DNA of 64,000 nucleotides, taken from the NCBI GenBank assembly GCA_964030785.1, contig OZ034971.1:47220078-47284077 (forward strand). The letters run 5' to 3'. Both the position numbers and the translations under genes were made by a program. The notes beneath the pieces were generated by a model. That model did not search any database and was not told the origin of the DNA. It saw only the letters and a program-made list of their open reading frames with translations. The DNA comes from Siderastrea siderea (taxonomy: Eukaryota; Cnidaria; Anthozoa; Scleractinia; Rhizangiidae). The stretch's first letter is position 1. Every line of letters begins with the position of its first letter. Positions 22,901 through 30,912 of this stretch are shown here, piece by piece.

Positions 22901-23908
22901 AGTTAGGTCTTACTTTCAAAAATCATTAGCGCACAAACGTTTGTAACTCAAATGAAAACCGCTCTAACAGACCACGGCTAGAGGATAAGTGGTAGTCTGA
23001 AAGAGGTTGTTTGTATAACTGAGAAACGCGTATTTGTGTTTTAAGGGACACTGTCACAGGGAGTTTAAGGGGTTGGGGTGAAAATGTGCTGAGATTTAAA
23101 TCAAATGCTTTTTCACGTACGCAGAATACTCCTACAACGTCAAGAGAAGGTAATTTAATGATTTTCTCAAAAGAAGCACAAACCATAGTCAGTTACTGGC
23201 GAAGTTATCACGAAACAAAGGAAAAAGATGTTTTCAAGTTGCAACCATTTCCATCCTGGCGATCCGCAGCCAAACATACTTAATTATAGTCTCATGCAGA
23301 GAACTGGTAAACGAAACTTAACCAAGATTTTTGGTTTCCTCCGCCGGATTAGAATATGTCCTTTAGCTTTTCTAAGTTATCCTAAAAATTGGTGACAGTG
23401 TCCCTTTATAGCCGAAAAATAATATGTAAGATGAGGGTCGAGAAATCAGGTTCTAGAGCAAAGGAGAATTGATCGTGCATGAGTGTTATACGGTCTTCAT
23501 ATTCTCGACCAGGTGCATGGAGGGCAATAGGTTTCTTATTTCGATGGTTTTACAGACAAAAAGCGCGGATATTTCAGTACATTGTCAAGGACTGTTTGTA
23601 AACTGGGAACTAAAGTGCAGTACGCTCCTAAACGGCGATACTATGGTACCATACGCTCCCTTGTCCTAAAAATGACGGAGAAGTGGGGTATTTGTATCTC
23701 CAGCTACTATAATTGAAAATGGTTTTATTGCACATAATTTATTGTAGTCAAGTGTCCCCCTCCGACGCCTTACCGCTGTACAAGTTCTCTGAGGCATCTG
23801 TGTGAAGACACAAGTGACTGTTCTGGCCGCGGCAAAGTTTGCTGTTTTGATGGATGTCGCAGGAGATGCGTTGCGACTGTTTCATCGCTGACAGGTTTGG
23901 AAAACTAA
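6786..23908 (+). CDS. Secreted protein with 14 WAP domains (15 coding exons)
   Basis: The gene-level model encodes about 790 residues: a cleavable signal peptide followed by 14 WAP (whey acidic protein, four-disulfide core) domains, one per exon. Every WAP exon begins and ends in phase 1. Members of this family are secreted, often as serine protease inhibitors or antimicrobials; which applies here cannot be told. Two domain types alternate. Type A has the pattern CCxDGCRRRC (exons 2, 4, 6, 8, 9, 11, 13, 15); type B has SDxDEC...CCSNxC (exons 3, 5, 7, 10, 12, 14). Exons 2-8 and 9-15 pair in order, so a seven-exon block was duplicated. The end is uncertain. Reading on from exon 15 meets a stop at 23906-23908, but exon 15 also ends in a weak phase 1 donor, and no AATAAA was found between there and 24637. 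Two separate seven-WAP genes are less likely, because no signal-peptide exon is seen before exon 9. Confidence 0.75.
6950..7200. repeat. G-rich dispersed repeat, copy 1
   Basis: A purine-rich block with AAAGAGGCGGGAGCCAACAA and GGGATTAAAGGGTA motifs. The same order of motifs occurs in ZP-gene intron 4 at about 28745-28990. Function unknown; frames through it are compositional. Confidence 0.55.
7464..7587. mobile_element. Small relative of the 13.2 kb Mutator-like element
   Basis: The left part (CGATCAGGCTCTGTTTTCG) matches one end of the 13237-14581 element. The right part (GCTAAAATTCGGCCTGAT) matches the other end in the expected orientation, with only about 60 bp between. It appears to be an internally deleted derivative in WAP intron 1. 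No clear target duplication. Confidence 0.55.
7596..7715. repeat. 120-bp hairpin MITE, copy 1
   Basis: The arms TTCTGGGAAACTTCC and GGGAGTTTCTCAGAA are inverted, with the theme CCTACCCCTCCCCTAA and its complement inside. The same structure recurs at 32287-32408, so this is a dispersed family. Confidence 0.7.
8063..8221 (+). CDS. WAP gene exon 2: WAP domain A1
   Basis: Preceded by TTCTTTGCAG and followed by GTACAA. It encodes a complete eight-cysteine WAP core beginning NSCPKPPTNLLC and ending CCGDGCRKRCRDP. Its closest relative in the window is exon 9, which shares NLLC, the GLxxTC spacing and GTLCC. Confidence 0.88.
8996..9169 (+). CDS. WAP gene exon 3: WAP domain B1
   Basis: Acceptor TTTTCTTACAG, donor GTGAGG. 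A type B WAP: RPGTCP near the start, then SDSDEC, FDWDC and KKCCSNNCFKEC. Eight cysteines are present. It matches exon 10 (shared RPGTCP and GTTKKCCSN). Confidence 0.88.
9474..9635 (+). CDS. WAP gene exon 4: WAP domain A2
   Basis: Acceptor CCTGTTTTAG, donor GTAAGA. Type A WAP with QCSNDSEC, GGVCCFDGCRRRCATA. It is the partner of exon 11, with which it shares CSNDS, CSYI and FDGCRRRCATA, the closest matching pair in the gene. Confidence 0.88.
9781..9830. repeat. (ATC)n microsatellite in intron 4
   Basis: An imperfect run of TCA/ATC triplets with two GTC interruptions. Unlike the runs at 12662 and 50809 it is not followed by the LINE tail sequence, so it may be an independent microsatellite. 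Confidence 0.8.
9963..10133 (+). CDS. WAP gene exon 5: WAP domain B2
   Basis: Acceptor CTTATTTTTCAG, donor GTAAGT. Type B WAP reading RPGRCPVPPKPEFC, DADECEFDGDC and RKCCSDTCVKRC, with an acidic-glycine C-terminal linker. Partner of exon 12 (shared IAD, DECEFD and PGxKCC). Confidence 0.88.
11191..11352 (+). CDS. WAP gene exon 6: WAP domain A3
   Basis: The acceptor is the AG at 11189-11190 after CAAGGAGC, a poor polypyrimidine context, but phase and domain boundary agree with the other exons. Donor GTAACT. Type A WAP with HTCNNDVECPNGTYCCFDGC. Partner of exon 13 (shared HTCNND and NGTYCC). Confidence 0.8.
11375..11461. mobile_element. 87-bp MITE-like inverted repeat
   Basis: TAGCTTGCGTGGCAGGCGCC at 11375 faces its imperfect complement ending CACGCAGTCTA at 11461. 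The termini resemble those of the elements at 919-997 and 18316-18495, suggesting one family. No clear target duplication. Confidence 0.5.
11557..11745 (+). CDS. WAP gene exon 7: WAP domain B3
   Basis: Acceptor TTTACATTAG, donor GTAGTG. Type B WAP with NGTCPFLKPPELC, SDVDECFIDWDC and KCCSNGCYKVC, followed by an Ala/Gly-rich tail ending AAA. Partner of exon 14, which ends in the same Ala-rich way. An ATG at 11484 upstream gives a hydrophobic in-frame reading, which I attribute to the pyrimidine-rich intron end. Confidence 0.85.
12350..12490 (+). CDS. WAP gene exon 8: WAP domain A4
   Basis: Acceptor TTCTTTGCAG, donor GTACTG. A short type A WAP reading QCPEPVVYRC, HLCDSSSDC and CCFDGCRRRC. Partner of exon 15 (shared YRC, HLC and SDC). 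It closes the first seven-domain block. The intron after it holds a LINE tail and a large Mutator-like insertion. Confidence 0.87.
12662..13236 (-). mobile_element. 5'-truncated LINE tail with (GAT)n end
   Basis: Read on the minus strand, the segment ends in about 108 bp of (GAT)n (12662-12769). Before the tail comes a degraded C-terminal reverse transcriptase reading with EWNAV, FYRNVKKDKYVKELD and a stop near 12919. A second copy at 50809-51175 is better preserved and reads HRGAILWNAVSTYLKG, a typical LINE reverse transcriptase C-terminus. Same strand, shared 3' end and microsatellite tail fit target-primed insertion of a CR1/L2-like family; the clade is inference. The copy is cut at 13236 by the next element. 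Confidence 0.6.
13228..14590. mobile_element. 1345-bp Mutator-like TIR element inside the LINE tail
   Basis: The ends TAACCTGCGATCAGGC (13237) and GCCTGATCGCAGGTTA (ending 14581) are exact inverted repeats. The flanking ACATCTCTT occurs at both 13228-13236 and 14582-14590, a 9-bp target duplication. A second inverted pair lies inside (GGGCCTGATACAAT near 13306, ATTGTATCAGGCCC near 14498), giving compound ends of about 85 bp. A 137-codon frame at 13351-13764 resembles no transposase. Two CCAAT/GATTGG-type motifs hint at captured host sequence. A small relative lies at 7464-7587. Confidence 0.8.
14918..15076 (+). CDS. WAP gene exon 9: WAP domain A1'
   Basis: Acceptor TTCTTCCAAG, donor GTAAGA. 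Type A WAP: TCPRPPDNLLC, NTCVDDASC, GTLCCNDGCRRRCKDP. It corresponds to exon 2 and opens the second seven-domain block. The exon start joins exon 8 in phase 1. Confidence 0.87.
15087..15521. mobile_element. GGGTATG-family TIR element with 8-bp target duplication
   Basis: The element at 15095-15513 has G-run/C-run termini (GGGGTACTC and GAGTACCCC) and an interior of repeated AGGGTATGG/AGAATAGGGT motifs. GGTGTCAT flanks it at 15087-15094 and 15514-15521. An 8-bp duplication suits hAT-type insertion. The same family occurs at 54681-55094. Confidence 0.65.
16224..16329. repeat. 106-bp hairpin MITE
   Basis: GATAGGTTCCCTCGGAAATT at 16224 faces AAATTTCCTCGGGCAACCTATC-type sequence ending at 16329. 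The GAACATCAAA arm motif is shared. It lies in WAP intron 9, close to exon 10. Confidence 0.65.
16487..16660 (+). CDS. WAP gene exon 10: WAP domain B1'
   Basis: Acceptor TGTTGAATTCAG, donor GTGAGA. Type B WAP with RPGTCPTLSPPSEFC, DECKYDWDC and GTTKKCCSNTCYRVC. Same length (174 bases) as its partner exon 3. Confidence 0.88.
17097..18160. mobile_element. 1.06 kb TIR element, possibly hAT-like
   Basis: The ends CAGGGACGTAGCTAACC and GGCTGGCTACGCCCTTG are imperfect inverted repeats, and TTTAAGCC/GGCTTAAAG continues the match inward. CAGGG-type ends are common in hAT elements, but I found no 8-bp duplication. Interior frames show no transposase. Confidence 0.45.
18316..18495. mobile_element. 180-bp MITE with C/T-rich tandem interior
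   Basis: AGCCTGTGTGGCATGCGCC at 18316 and CGCCCGCCACACAGGCT ending at 18495 are inverted. Between them lies a tandem array of TTTCCTCCCC units (18395-18478). The terminal motif resembles that of 919-997 and 11375-11461. Confidence 0.6.
18711..18872 (+). CDS. WAP gene exon 11: WAP domain A2'
   Basis: Acceptor TTTTAATTGCAG, donor GTAAGA. Type A WAP: QCSNDSDCSYITGG, LCCFDGCRRRCATAE. Same length (162 bases) as exon 4, and its closest pair. The hydrophobic reading from an upstream ATG is intron sequence. Confidence 0.88.
19586..19717. repeat. 132-bp hairpin MITE
   Basis: AATAAAGGTTGTTTTGGCAA and TTGCCCAATGCCCAAAGCAG-CCTTTATT are inverted arms rich in GCAATTGGGCAT. It lies in WAP intron 11. Confidence 0.6.
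20028..20189 (+). CDS. WAP gene exon 12: WAP domain B2'
   Basis: Acceptor TTGTTATCAG, donor GTAAGT. Type B WAP: RPGKCPNLQLPETC, DECEFDDDC, KKCCDNSCFKRC. It corresponds to exon 5. A (CTGT)n run lies just upstream in the intron (19939-19979). Confidence 0.88.
20903..21070 (+). CDS. WAP gene exon 13: WAP domain A3'
   Basis: Acceptor CTCTTGTTTTAG, donor GTAAGG. Type A WAP: QCPITTPSKKC, HTCNNDEEC, NGTYCCFTGCRRQC. The usual CCFDGC has Thr in place of Asp. Corresponds to exon 6. Confidence 0.88.
21864..22034 (+). CDS. WAP gene exon 14: WAP domain B3'
   Basis: Acceptor GTGTTTTTTAAG, donor GTACGA. Type B WAP: TGTCPDLPAVPPPC, SDVDECFMDNDC, KKCCSNGCYSIC and an Ala-rich tail. Corresponds to exon 7. Confidence 0.87.
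23043..23406. mobile_element. 364-bp MITE in WAP intron 14
   Basis: AAGGGACACTGTCAC (23043-23057) and GTGACAGTGTCCCTT (ending 23406) are perfect inverted ends. No coding capacity. The flanks (T-A on both sides) would allow a TA duplication, but this is weak. Confidence 0.65.
23748..23908 (+). CDS. WAP gene exon 15: WAP domain A4' (possible terminal exon)
   Basis: Acceptor ATTTATTGTAG. Type A WAP: KCPPPTPYRC, RHLCEDTSDC, VCCFDGCRRRCVAT. Corresponds to exon 8. Two ends are possible: a stop at 23906-23908 after four further codons, or splicing at the weak phase 1 donor after 23894 (GTTTGG). The second would connect in frame to the ZP exon at 26273. Confidence 0.8.
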
Positions 23909-24637
23909 TTTCCCCTTCTCTCATACACAGCTCACTTGACTTTTCACACTTCTCACGAAGTGCGTCGCTTCATTCTTATTCGTAAGTGCGATTTTCCAAC
24001 ATCGGAAAGCAGTGGCACAAGTTGTGTCACCTGATGGATTTTTCTGGTAATTTTCAATGCCGTTTTGGACGTCTCCATGATGTAAGGAAGAGAAAACTAA
24101 CTGAAAGGGGAAAAGGTAGCACTCTGAATTTTCGTACCAAAATACCAAATGATACCTTGCTTCACACGGTACATTTAAAGTCTTTGCAATTTTTAGAACA
24201 AAACGGCCAAAGCAGCTTTTCAGAGAAGTGGGCAACACATATCCTATTTCAGAAAGAAACGAGGGAACCATGCGCAATAGAGTGGTACATAGCCATACCC
24301 TTAGCTTACACTCTTCGAACCCCGCTCCCTACCACAGTTAAAAAAAACAGACATTTGTACCCTTGAAGAATTGGAAATGTCGCCAATTCTTACCACGCAA
24401 AGGGACCCAGTCGCTGCGCGGACCAGCAGGTTCGCACAGTATAGCGACAAGAATGCGCTTTTGTTCCTCCAAAAATTATGCAAATTCCCCACGACCAAAT
24501 TATCAACAGGGAAATCACTCGGTGTCATATTTCTAATTTCTAAGTCCGCGGTGTGCGACCCCAGTGTTGTAGCAAAAATGTACACAACGCCACGCGATCT
24601 CGAAGTTAGCACACACAGGGAGTTGTTGTGTCTCAAA
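23909..24637. other. Spacer between WAP and ZP genes
   Basis: About 730 bp with frames on both strands but no recognisable domain. No AATAAA is present. It would have to contain the 3' end of the WAP gene and the promoter of the ZP gene if these are separate units. Confidence 0.45.
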
Positions 24638-24707
24638 ATGTTTTCTCTGTTCATTTTCCTGCCGTTGTTTTTGGTGTTGGTTGAAGGGAAAGGAAACATC
24701 ACAGAGG
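24638..24707 (+). CDS. ZP gene exon 1: signal peptide
   Basis: The ATG opens MFSLFIFLPLFLVLVEG, a hydrophobic signal peptide, then KGNITE. Donor GTAGGT, phase 1. The frame stays open upstream to 24371, but the signal-peptide reading favours this ATG. Confidence 0.82.
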
Positions 24708-27700
24708 GTAGGTTAAGAAGATTTTTGTGAATAGCTCATAAAACGTTTTTGTTGTTTCCGATATCGCGCCAGTGAAAGATGCGTTATAAATATGTTGGAA
24801 TATCAACTGAATACCATACATGCTTATTCTTTTTTGCTTTGTTAATATGACAAAAAAATCCAACAAATCTGTTTTATTCACTTATATGTACTAAAATTGA
24901 CAAAGTATTGTAGAATTAAATCAAACTCATGAACAGACGTAACAGAACGAAGCTTTCAGAAGAACATGTGCTTGATAATTGTTTCGGGCAGGAGGTCGGG
25001 TTCGACCGTCGAGTGGCGACAGGCCGATGAAAGGTGGTATTGTCTATATTAAAACAGCCTTTTGAAAATCAAACATAGAAAGGCAAACAACAAAATTAGA
25101 AAAACTATTGTTCACGCAAGTTTTCCTTTATAGTTGTGTTTTATGTACAGCATGATCAGCAGTACCACAGGAAAGAAGTGTTTGATAAGGCTCAGTTACA
25201 CTTGAGGAGCAACTTGCACAGCATAACAAACAGCTCCACAGAAAAGCACTGATTAGCAGCTTTCAAAACACGAATGGCCACCTTTTTCAAATTTTTACTG
25301 CAAACATATTTAGGCACATTTCACTGTTTGCCTGGGTAGTAAATGGGTTATTTTTTTTTTGTAAAGAAAAAGATTACATGATTAACGTTGGCTTTTTCTC
25401 ATTTCCCTGACCTTTTCTGTGGCAAACACCTTCTATTTTACATTACGATTAACAAAGGCAAAACACAACTATTTCCTGGACTTTTATAGGTCATACCTAG
25501 AGAACGGTCTTATTTTTTATCTCCCAGTAAAGATTTTGTTTCAAAAGAGAATCCTCCTAAGTACATAAAACCAAATGGACTGATCTAAAACAATACCCCT
25601 TTGATGAACTTCCGCCGGAAGCGGCAAAAATTTGCTTCCCGCTCACGGGAAGACAGCTCTCTCTCTCTCAGAGGATCAAGACCACACAGATGGACACCAT
25701 TGAAGAACAGTGTAGTCTGTCTGAGCGACCGTCTCCGTGAAGCGTCCTCCTTTACAAAATCTTGTTAAAGTTAGCTCTCAGTCAGTGTACACCGAGTAAT
25801 TAATGTCTAGTCCAGTGTCTCTTCTGATCGTAGCTATTACAAGGCGTTTAGAAAGTGGAGAGTACACCAAAACAAGTGAGCGATTAGAGTAATACCAAGG
25901 GGTAGACTAATTTTTGAATCCCCGAATCCCAGGACTAACAAGTGAACACGAGCCAATACCACGCCCAACCATCCCCACCCCACCCCCCCCCCCCCACCCC
26001 CTCCACCATGGACATTATTTCTTTACGGGTTCTTGTAGATTGTGTCGGATTAGTGTTTTTGCTAGAAAAAAGTGTTTACTGAATTCAAGAATTGGTTGGA
26101 TCAATACCAATTTCGGGCTGATTTCCTGATGTTAATTCTCTACCCAGCAATTTTTAACTCTAACAACTCTTATTCTATAAGGTCCTTTTTAAGGTCCTAC
26201 ACTCCGAGTCCTCTGTGGGGCTAAGCATCGCTCGAATTGACTATTGAATCAGATTTTTCTTCTCTTTTCCAGAGGGCGTTACTATAACCTGCGGAAAAGA
26301 TGAGATGCAAATTGACGTGGAGAAGGGGGTTCTGAATGGATTTAAGTCCACGTATCTCCGTCTGAACGACCGTTCGTGTAAGGCACAAGGGAATGACACT
26401 CATTTTAGTCTTGTTGCGCCCCTGATGGGCTGTGGAACGGTCAGCAGTCACACAGATGACGCTGTTGTCTATAGCAACAGTGTTGAAAAGGAGGAGGTGG
26501 AATATGAGGGTATGATTACAAGAATGCCGGAACTTACGATACCCTTCAGTTGTTACTACACGAAAGAGGGCGTAACATCAACGTACGGTATTATTCCTAG
26601 AAAGGTAAAAGTTCTTTATGGATTGTTTTAATTTCTGGACCGTCACTAATAAACATAGAGCACGAAGGTAGCGCCACTATCTTGAATAAACCGTAAGCTT
26701 TCAAATTTTTGATCACACCAAAGTAGTGATCCCCCCAAACGGCAACTTTTAAATCTTGCACGTTGTTAAAAATTTCAAACCTAGCGACCAAGAAAAACGT
26801 TACGACGAAATCTGGCAGTTACTAATAATAATAAAATGTAGCTTCCCAAAGAAGAGGTCCTCTATATTCCATTCCCGAAAAGCAACCTTACTTTCAGTTG
26901 AACAAAAATGTAAGAAAACTTGGTGTTGCGGATGTTGTGATCTCAATTTAAAAATTAACAATTATTATTATTTTAGGAATTAGCTACAAGTTGATGCACG
27001 AAAAGATTGAGACCCATAATTGTATAATAATATACACAAGTACAGAGTAAAATGTCAGTGACTCGAAGAAAGATGAAGGTTATAACCAGAAACAACAAAC
27101 AAGGGTTTCGTAATGCTCAAAGCTGAAAGATTGTTCAAAATATAAACAGTTGGTTGAGAAGCGAAGCTTTGAGGGCAACAATGAAATTTAACAGCTAAGA
27201 GCATTATCCTCCGCTATACCAGCCGCGGAGGGCGTTCGTTTCTTCGTTCCTTCCTTCGTTCTTTCCTTCCTTCCTTCCTTCCTTCCTTCCTTCGTTCGTT
27301 CCTTCCTTCCTTCCTTCCTTCCTTCCTTCTTTTATTTATTTATTTATTTATTCATTAAGTATGTCCTCATCACCCGTCGTCCGATTTTGTACCATGTAAT
27401 ATGTTCCGACCAATAAAACCGCGAAAATTAACAATTGGGTTGTTATACACCATATGCCTTGAGTAGGCAAAACGACGTAACCTTATGATGGGTTTTCCAA
27501 TATTTTCTAGCTGAAGATGACCATGGATGGCGGTGACGCAACCACTGAGTTCACACTGGAAATCTCTGTGTTTAAAGACAAGGATTATCTGCTTCCTTTC
27601 GGTGTCAGGGACTTCCCACTGAAGGTCACACTAAACAAGCCCCTCTTTATACAGGTAACAATACAAGCTGTATCGATTATTTGTTATTATTGCTGAATTT

Positions 27701-30700
27701 GTGAATTCGAGTTCGAGTTAAGTTCAAGTATACTTCTTTAGGGTGAAGCACTGATTGCAATATTTAATTTAAAGCTAAGTGCTATGTCTAGCACAAGCCC
27801 TGTTGTAACGGTCATCTCTTAGACTAGAAAACATATTGGTATTGTGCCTGGAAAAGCCTGCTATTAACATGGTTAAACACGTACTAAACACGTTTATTAA
27901 ATTCTCCTCAATAACGAGGTGTCCGCGTTAACCGGACGTTCGTCAGGAATGCAGAGTTCAGTCTTCAAGTTAAGCGCTGAGTTTTGTGTTTAGGGCAATG
28001 GCACAAGGTTTAGGGATCAACATACTGTAGCGTAACTGGTACTCAACGTGAACTCCAACCGATTGTAACTGAACTGGAATTGCGCGGTCATGGATTTGTT
28101 GATGCCAAAATGCTCCCAGGGAGGGGGTATTGAGTGGTGATGCTCCTAATCAATTGATGTTGTTACTTTACATTTGCTTCTGTTCAGTTGGCCGTGGACT
28201 CACCAGATACACGACTGCAACTCCGAGAAGAGAAATGCTATGCCACGCCCACTCAGAATCCTGATGACGACATGAAATATGACATCATTCGGGATAGGTA
28301 AACTTTCTCTTTACAATCTTACGCAGAGGGGAGGGGAGCAGTCTGAAAGTACAAGTGTAGCTGATATGAAGGGGATACTTCACGTGTTTTGCATACTACT
28401 CTTTTGACTGATGAGATAACAGTCATATTGGAATCAATAATAAGAAAAAAATGGTCTAGCTTTGTTCAAAATTACTCTACTAGTTTTCTGAATTAATTAA
28501 TAAGTTTCAGAGGATGGCCAGAAACGGGGTAATGTTTTCAAGTTCTTCATTCGTGTCCCGAAAAAACATCGATAGAATAACCTATAAGGAATTGTGCTTC
28601 TTTCGAGAAAACCGCGTGACGTCATCCTCTCGTTAAACTACGAACATTTCTCGTACAAGAAAGAACCTTAGGTTTTATTTCAGGACAGTTTGACCCCAGA
28701 CGCTTAAAATCCCTATGACGTAGTCCCTCGGGGCTCGACCATTAGTGGAGGGGTAAAGGTTGGCAGGAGCCCAAGAAAAAGGGGTGGGAGTTGTTCGGGA
28801 GGCGAGAGTAGAGAGGGCGGGACGCGGGATTCCCAAGGTGATGGGAGGCAGAAGAAACAGAGAGGAAATTACCTAATATTACGCATCAAAAAAGTGTAAA
28901 GAGGCGGGAACCAACAAAAATTGCGCGGGAACCGGGATTAAAGGGTAGAGGAAACGGGTGCGGGAAGGGAAAAGTTTAAACGGGAAGTTTACCATTTTTC
29001 CATTCAAGAAGATATCCTAAAATGAATCGTACGTTCATTCTTTTGACATTTCAGCTGCCCTGTAGATTCCACGGTGACGTACTACTCAGCTCCTAGAGGT
29101 ACAAGGCGCTTCAGTTTTGACACTTTCCAGTTCAGCGGCGATTATGGAACTTTTGTGTACCTCCACTGTAACTTGGTGGTTTGTAACGCTTCTAAGCCTA
29201 CCTCTCGCTGCTCTGTGGACTGTTTGAGTCTGGAATTCCCCAGACGAAAACGGGCTACAGAGGATGAGAAAGGAGTGGCTAGGGCAGGGCTCACTGAAGG
29301 ACCATTCATCCTCAGGCGCGAACCGATTGCCGAGGCCAGAGATGAATACAGAGAAAAAGGTACTAGTTTAACAAAACTGTGTTCCGTTTGGAACGACTTG
29401 GTGACTACAAAGAAAGAATCTTAGAGTGGATTTCCACTGTTGGGAAAATTTTGCGTGCGTACAGACGTGAATTTAGTTAGCACCCATGTGTGTATTTCGC
29501 CCTCCCCACAATCGCCATCGCCAAAATAAGAGACTACTCGCAGTCTAAAATAAAATTAGAGAAGATGGATGAACGGCTTACGTAAATATTAAAAATTGAA
29601 AAACGCTCACCTTTTTACTTTTATGTAAGCCGTTCCTACATCGCATCCGGTTTTAGTTACGCAGGTACAGCCAACTGAATTCACGCCCGTACGCGCAAAA
29701 CTTACGCAACGGTGGAAATCCACCCTTGGTCTCTAATGGGAGTTGATACCAGGACCTTTCGCATACAGGTCGTTTCTGACCTTAACCATGCACTGAGCTG
29801 CAGAAGAAGAAAATATCTAGCTCGCCTTCAGTCTTCCTGGCTCGGTTGTTAGACCATCCGACCGATGTGCAAACGGTCACAGGTCACCTCTCTCTTCATC
29901 GCCACACACGATGCCAAGGGTGGGCCGTTATTGATACCAAATGCCACAGGGCACCCAGGCTCACAGCGGGACTCCTCAAAGGCAAAATATAAGGATTTGG
30001 AAATTTATCGTTAGTTCGATAAAATAGCAAAACTGTACATAAACAGCCATCAAAGTGTACATACCTTATAGATTGTTGTCTTTGTTTCAAGTTTTGGTGT
30101 TCTGGTTTCTCTCCTTTCGTTATTTTATCGTATTCACGGTGAAGTCCCATAAAATCCTTATATTTTGCCTTTCAGAAGTCCTGTTGTGAGTCTTGGCACC
30201 CTGTGCAAATACTTGCTATCATCGATACTTGGTTTGCCTAAAAATATCTATAATGGCGAGCAATATCGATTATCTCGATGCTGTTTGATAATGGTAACCT
30301 GACCACTTGGAAGGAGAAGTTGTGTGTCTATTCCACACTGTGTTCTCAAAAAAGTTTCGTTTTTATGAAGCGGAATCAAGCATTTGATCGCGTTCTTGTG
30401 CAAAATCCAATTTTTGACCTGTCTGTTTATGCGTAAATTTACAATCGAGCTTTTGCATTGCAGCCCGGTACCTTGAGGGTTTTCGACTCTTGTAAGCCTG
30501 ATGGCCCCAATTGTTTAAAAGATGGATAGTGCTATCCACTGGATAAATATCTATCCAGTGGATAACCCAATTGGTTTCCCTAATACTTATCCACTGGATA
30601 GCGATTTATCCAGTGGATAGCGCTATCCACCTTTTGAACAACTGGGGCCTGGACGTTTCCTTGAGTTAGAAGCCAATACTCGTATCGGATCGATTTCAAA

Positions 30701-30912
30701 CACTGGTATCGAACCACCTTACATGATGCCTTCAATATTTCTAACCCTAATAACCAACTCTCTCTGTTTCAGAGTCGTCCCTCAACGTCAACACAGTGGT
30801 AGTCATCGCCATGGCCGCCTTCTGCGCTATGTGCCTCGGCATTATCGTCTACATGAAGGTGAAACCGGCTCCAAAACCTAAGCCGGATCCAGACAGAGAG
30901 ACATATCTCTAA
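24638..30912 (+). CDS. ZP-domain transmembrane protein (6 exons, 366 residues)
   Basis: The complete gene has coding exons 24638-24707, 26273-26604, 27511-27654, 28188-28297, 29055-29359 and 30773-30912. In order, the protein has a signal peptide (about residues 1-17), a ZP module (about 28-275) with ten cysteines (four ZP-N-like, six ZP-C-like), a furin-type site RRKR at 282-285, a linker, one membrane helix (about 328-348) and an 18-residue basic, proline-rich tail. ZP proteins are cleaved at such a site and then polymerise into extracellular filaments or matrices. The ectodomain holds little beyond the ZP module, so this is a minimal member. The family assignment is firm; the biological role is not visible. 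It could instead, or in addition, be the C-terminal half of a WAP-ZP fusion. Confidence 0.88.
26273..26604 (+). CDS. ZP gene exon 2: ZP-N
   Basis: Acceptor TCTCTTTTCCAG, donor GTAAAA, phase 1 in and phase 0 out. It encodes GVTITCGKDEMQIDV, the usual ZP-N opening, with RSC, MGCGT and FSCYY supplying the other three cysteines. Confidence 0.9.
27511..27654 (+). CDS. ZP gene exon 3
   Basis: Acceptor ATATTTTCTAG, donor GTAACA, phase 0-0. It encodes the ZP-N to ZP-C linker and the start of ZP-C (LEISVFKDKDY, then PLFIQ). Confidence 0.88.
28188..28297 (+). CDS. ZP gene exon 4: ZP-C
   Basis: Acceptor CTTCTGTTCAG, donor GTAAAC, phase 0 to 2. It encodes VDSPDTRLQL and EKCYATPTQNPDD, the conserved first ZP-C cysteine with its following Ala-Thr-Pro. 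Confidence 0.88.
28745..28990. repeat. G-rich dispersed repeat, copy 2
   Basis: Shares AAAGAGGCGGGAACCAACAA and GGGATTAAAGGGTA with the block at 6950-7200. Intronic. Confidence 0.55.
29055..29359 (+). CDS. ZP gene exon 5: ZP-C end and furin site
   Basis: Acceptor GACATTTCAG, donor GTACTA, phase 2 to 1. It encodes SCPVD, the FDTFQF and VYLHC segments typical of ZP-C, then CSVDC and the cleavage site RRKR, followed by an acidic linker. Confidence 0.9.
29426..29723. mobile_element. 298-bp fold-back element with nested solo arm
   Basis: GTGGATTTCCAC-type ends (29426 and 29712-29723) are inverted, with TTTTGCGTGCGTA facing TACGCGCAAAA inside. The left half holds about 50 bp (29508-29555) matching one arm of the MITE at 51209-51399 (CCCACAATCGCCATCGCC, GACTACTCGCAGTCTA), which suggests a nested insertion reduced to one arm. 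Confidence 0.6.
30503..30649. mobile_element. 147-bp palindromic MITE in ZP intron 5
   Basis: GGCCCCAATTGTTTAAAAG and CTTTTGAACAACTGGGGCC are inverted ends. The interior is made of ATCCACTGGATA/ATCCAGTGGAT palindromes. No target duplication of clear length. Confidence 0.7.
30773..30912 (+). CDS. ZP gene exon 6: membrane helix and tail
   Basis: Acceptor CTCTGTTTCAG. It encodes a hydrophobic helix (VVVIAMAAFCAMCLGIIVYM), then KVKPAPKPKPDPDRETYL and TAA at 30910-30912. The helix and short tail give a single-pass type I topology. Confidence 0.9.
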
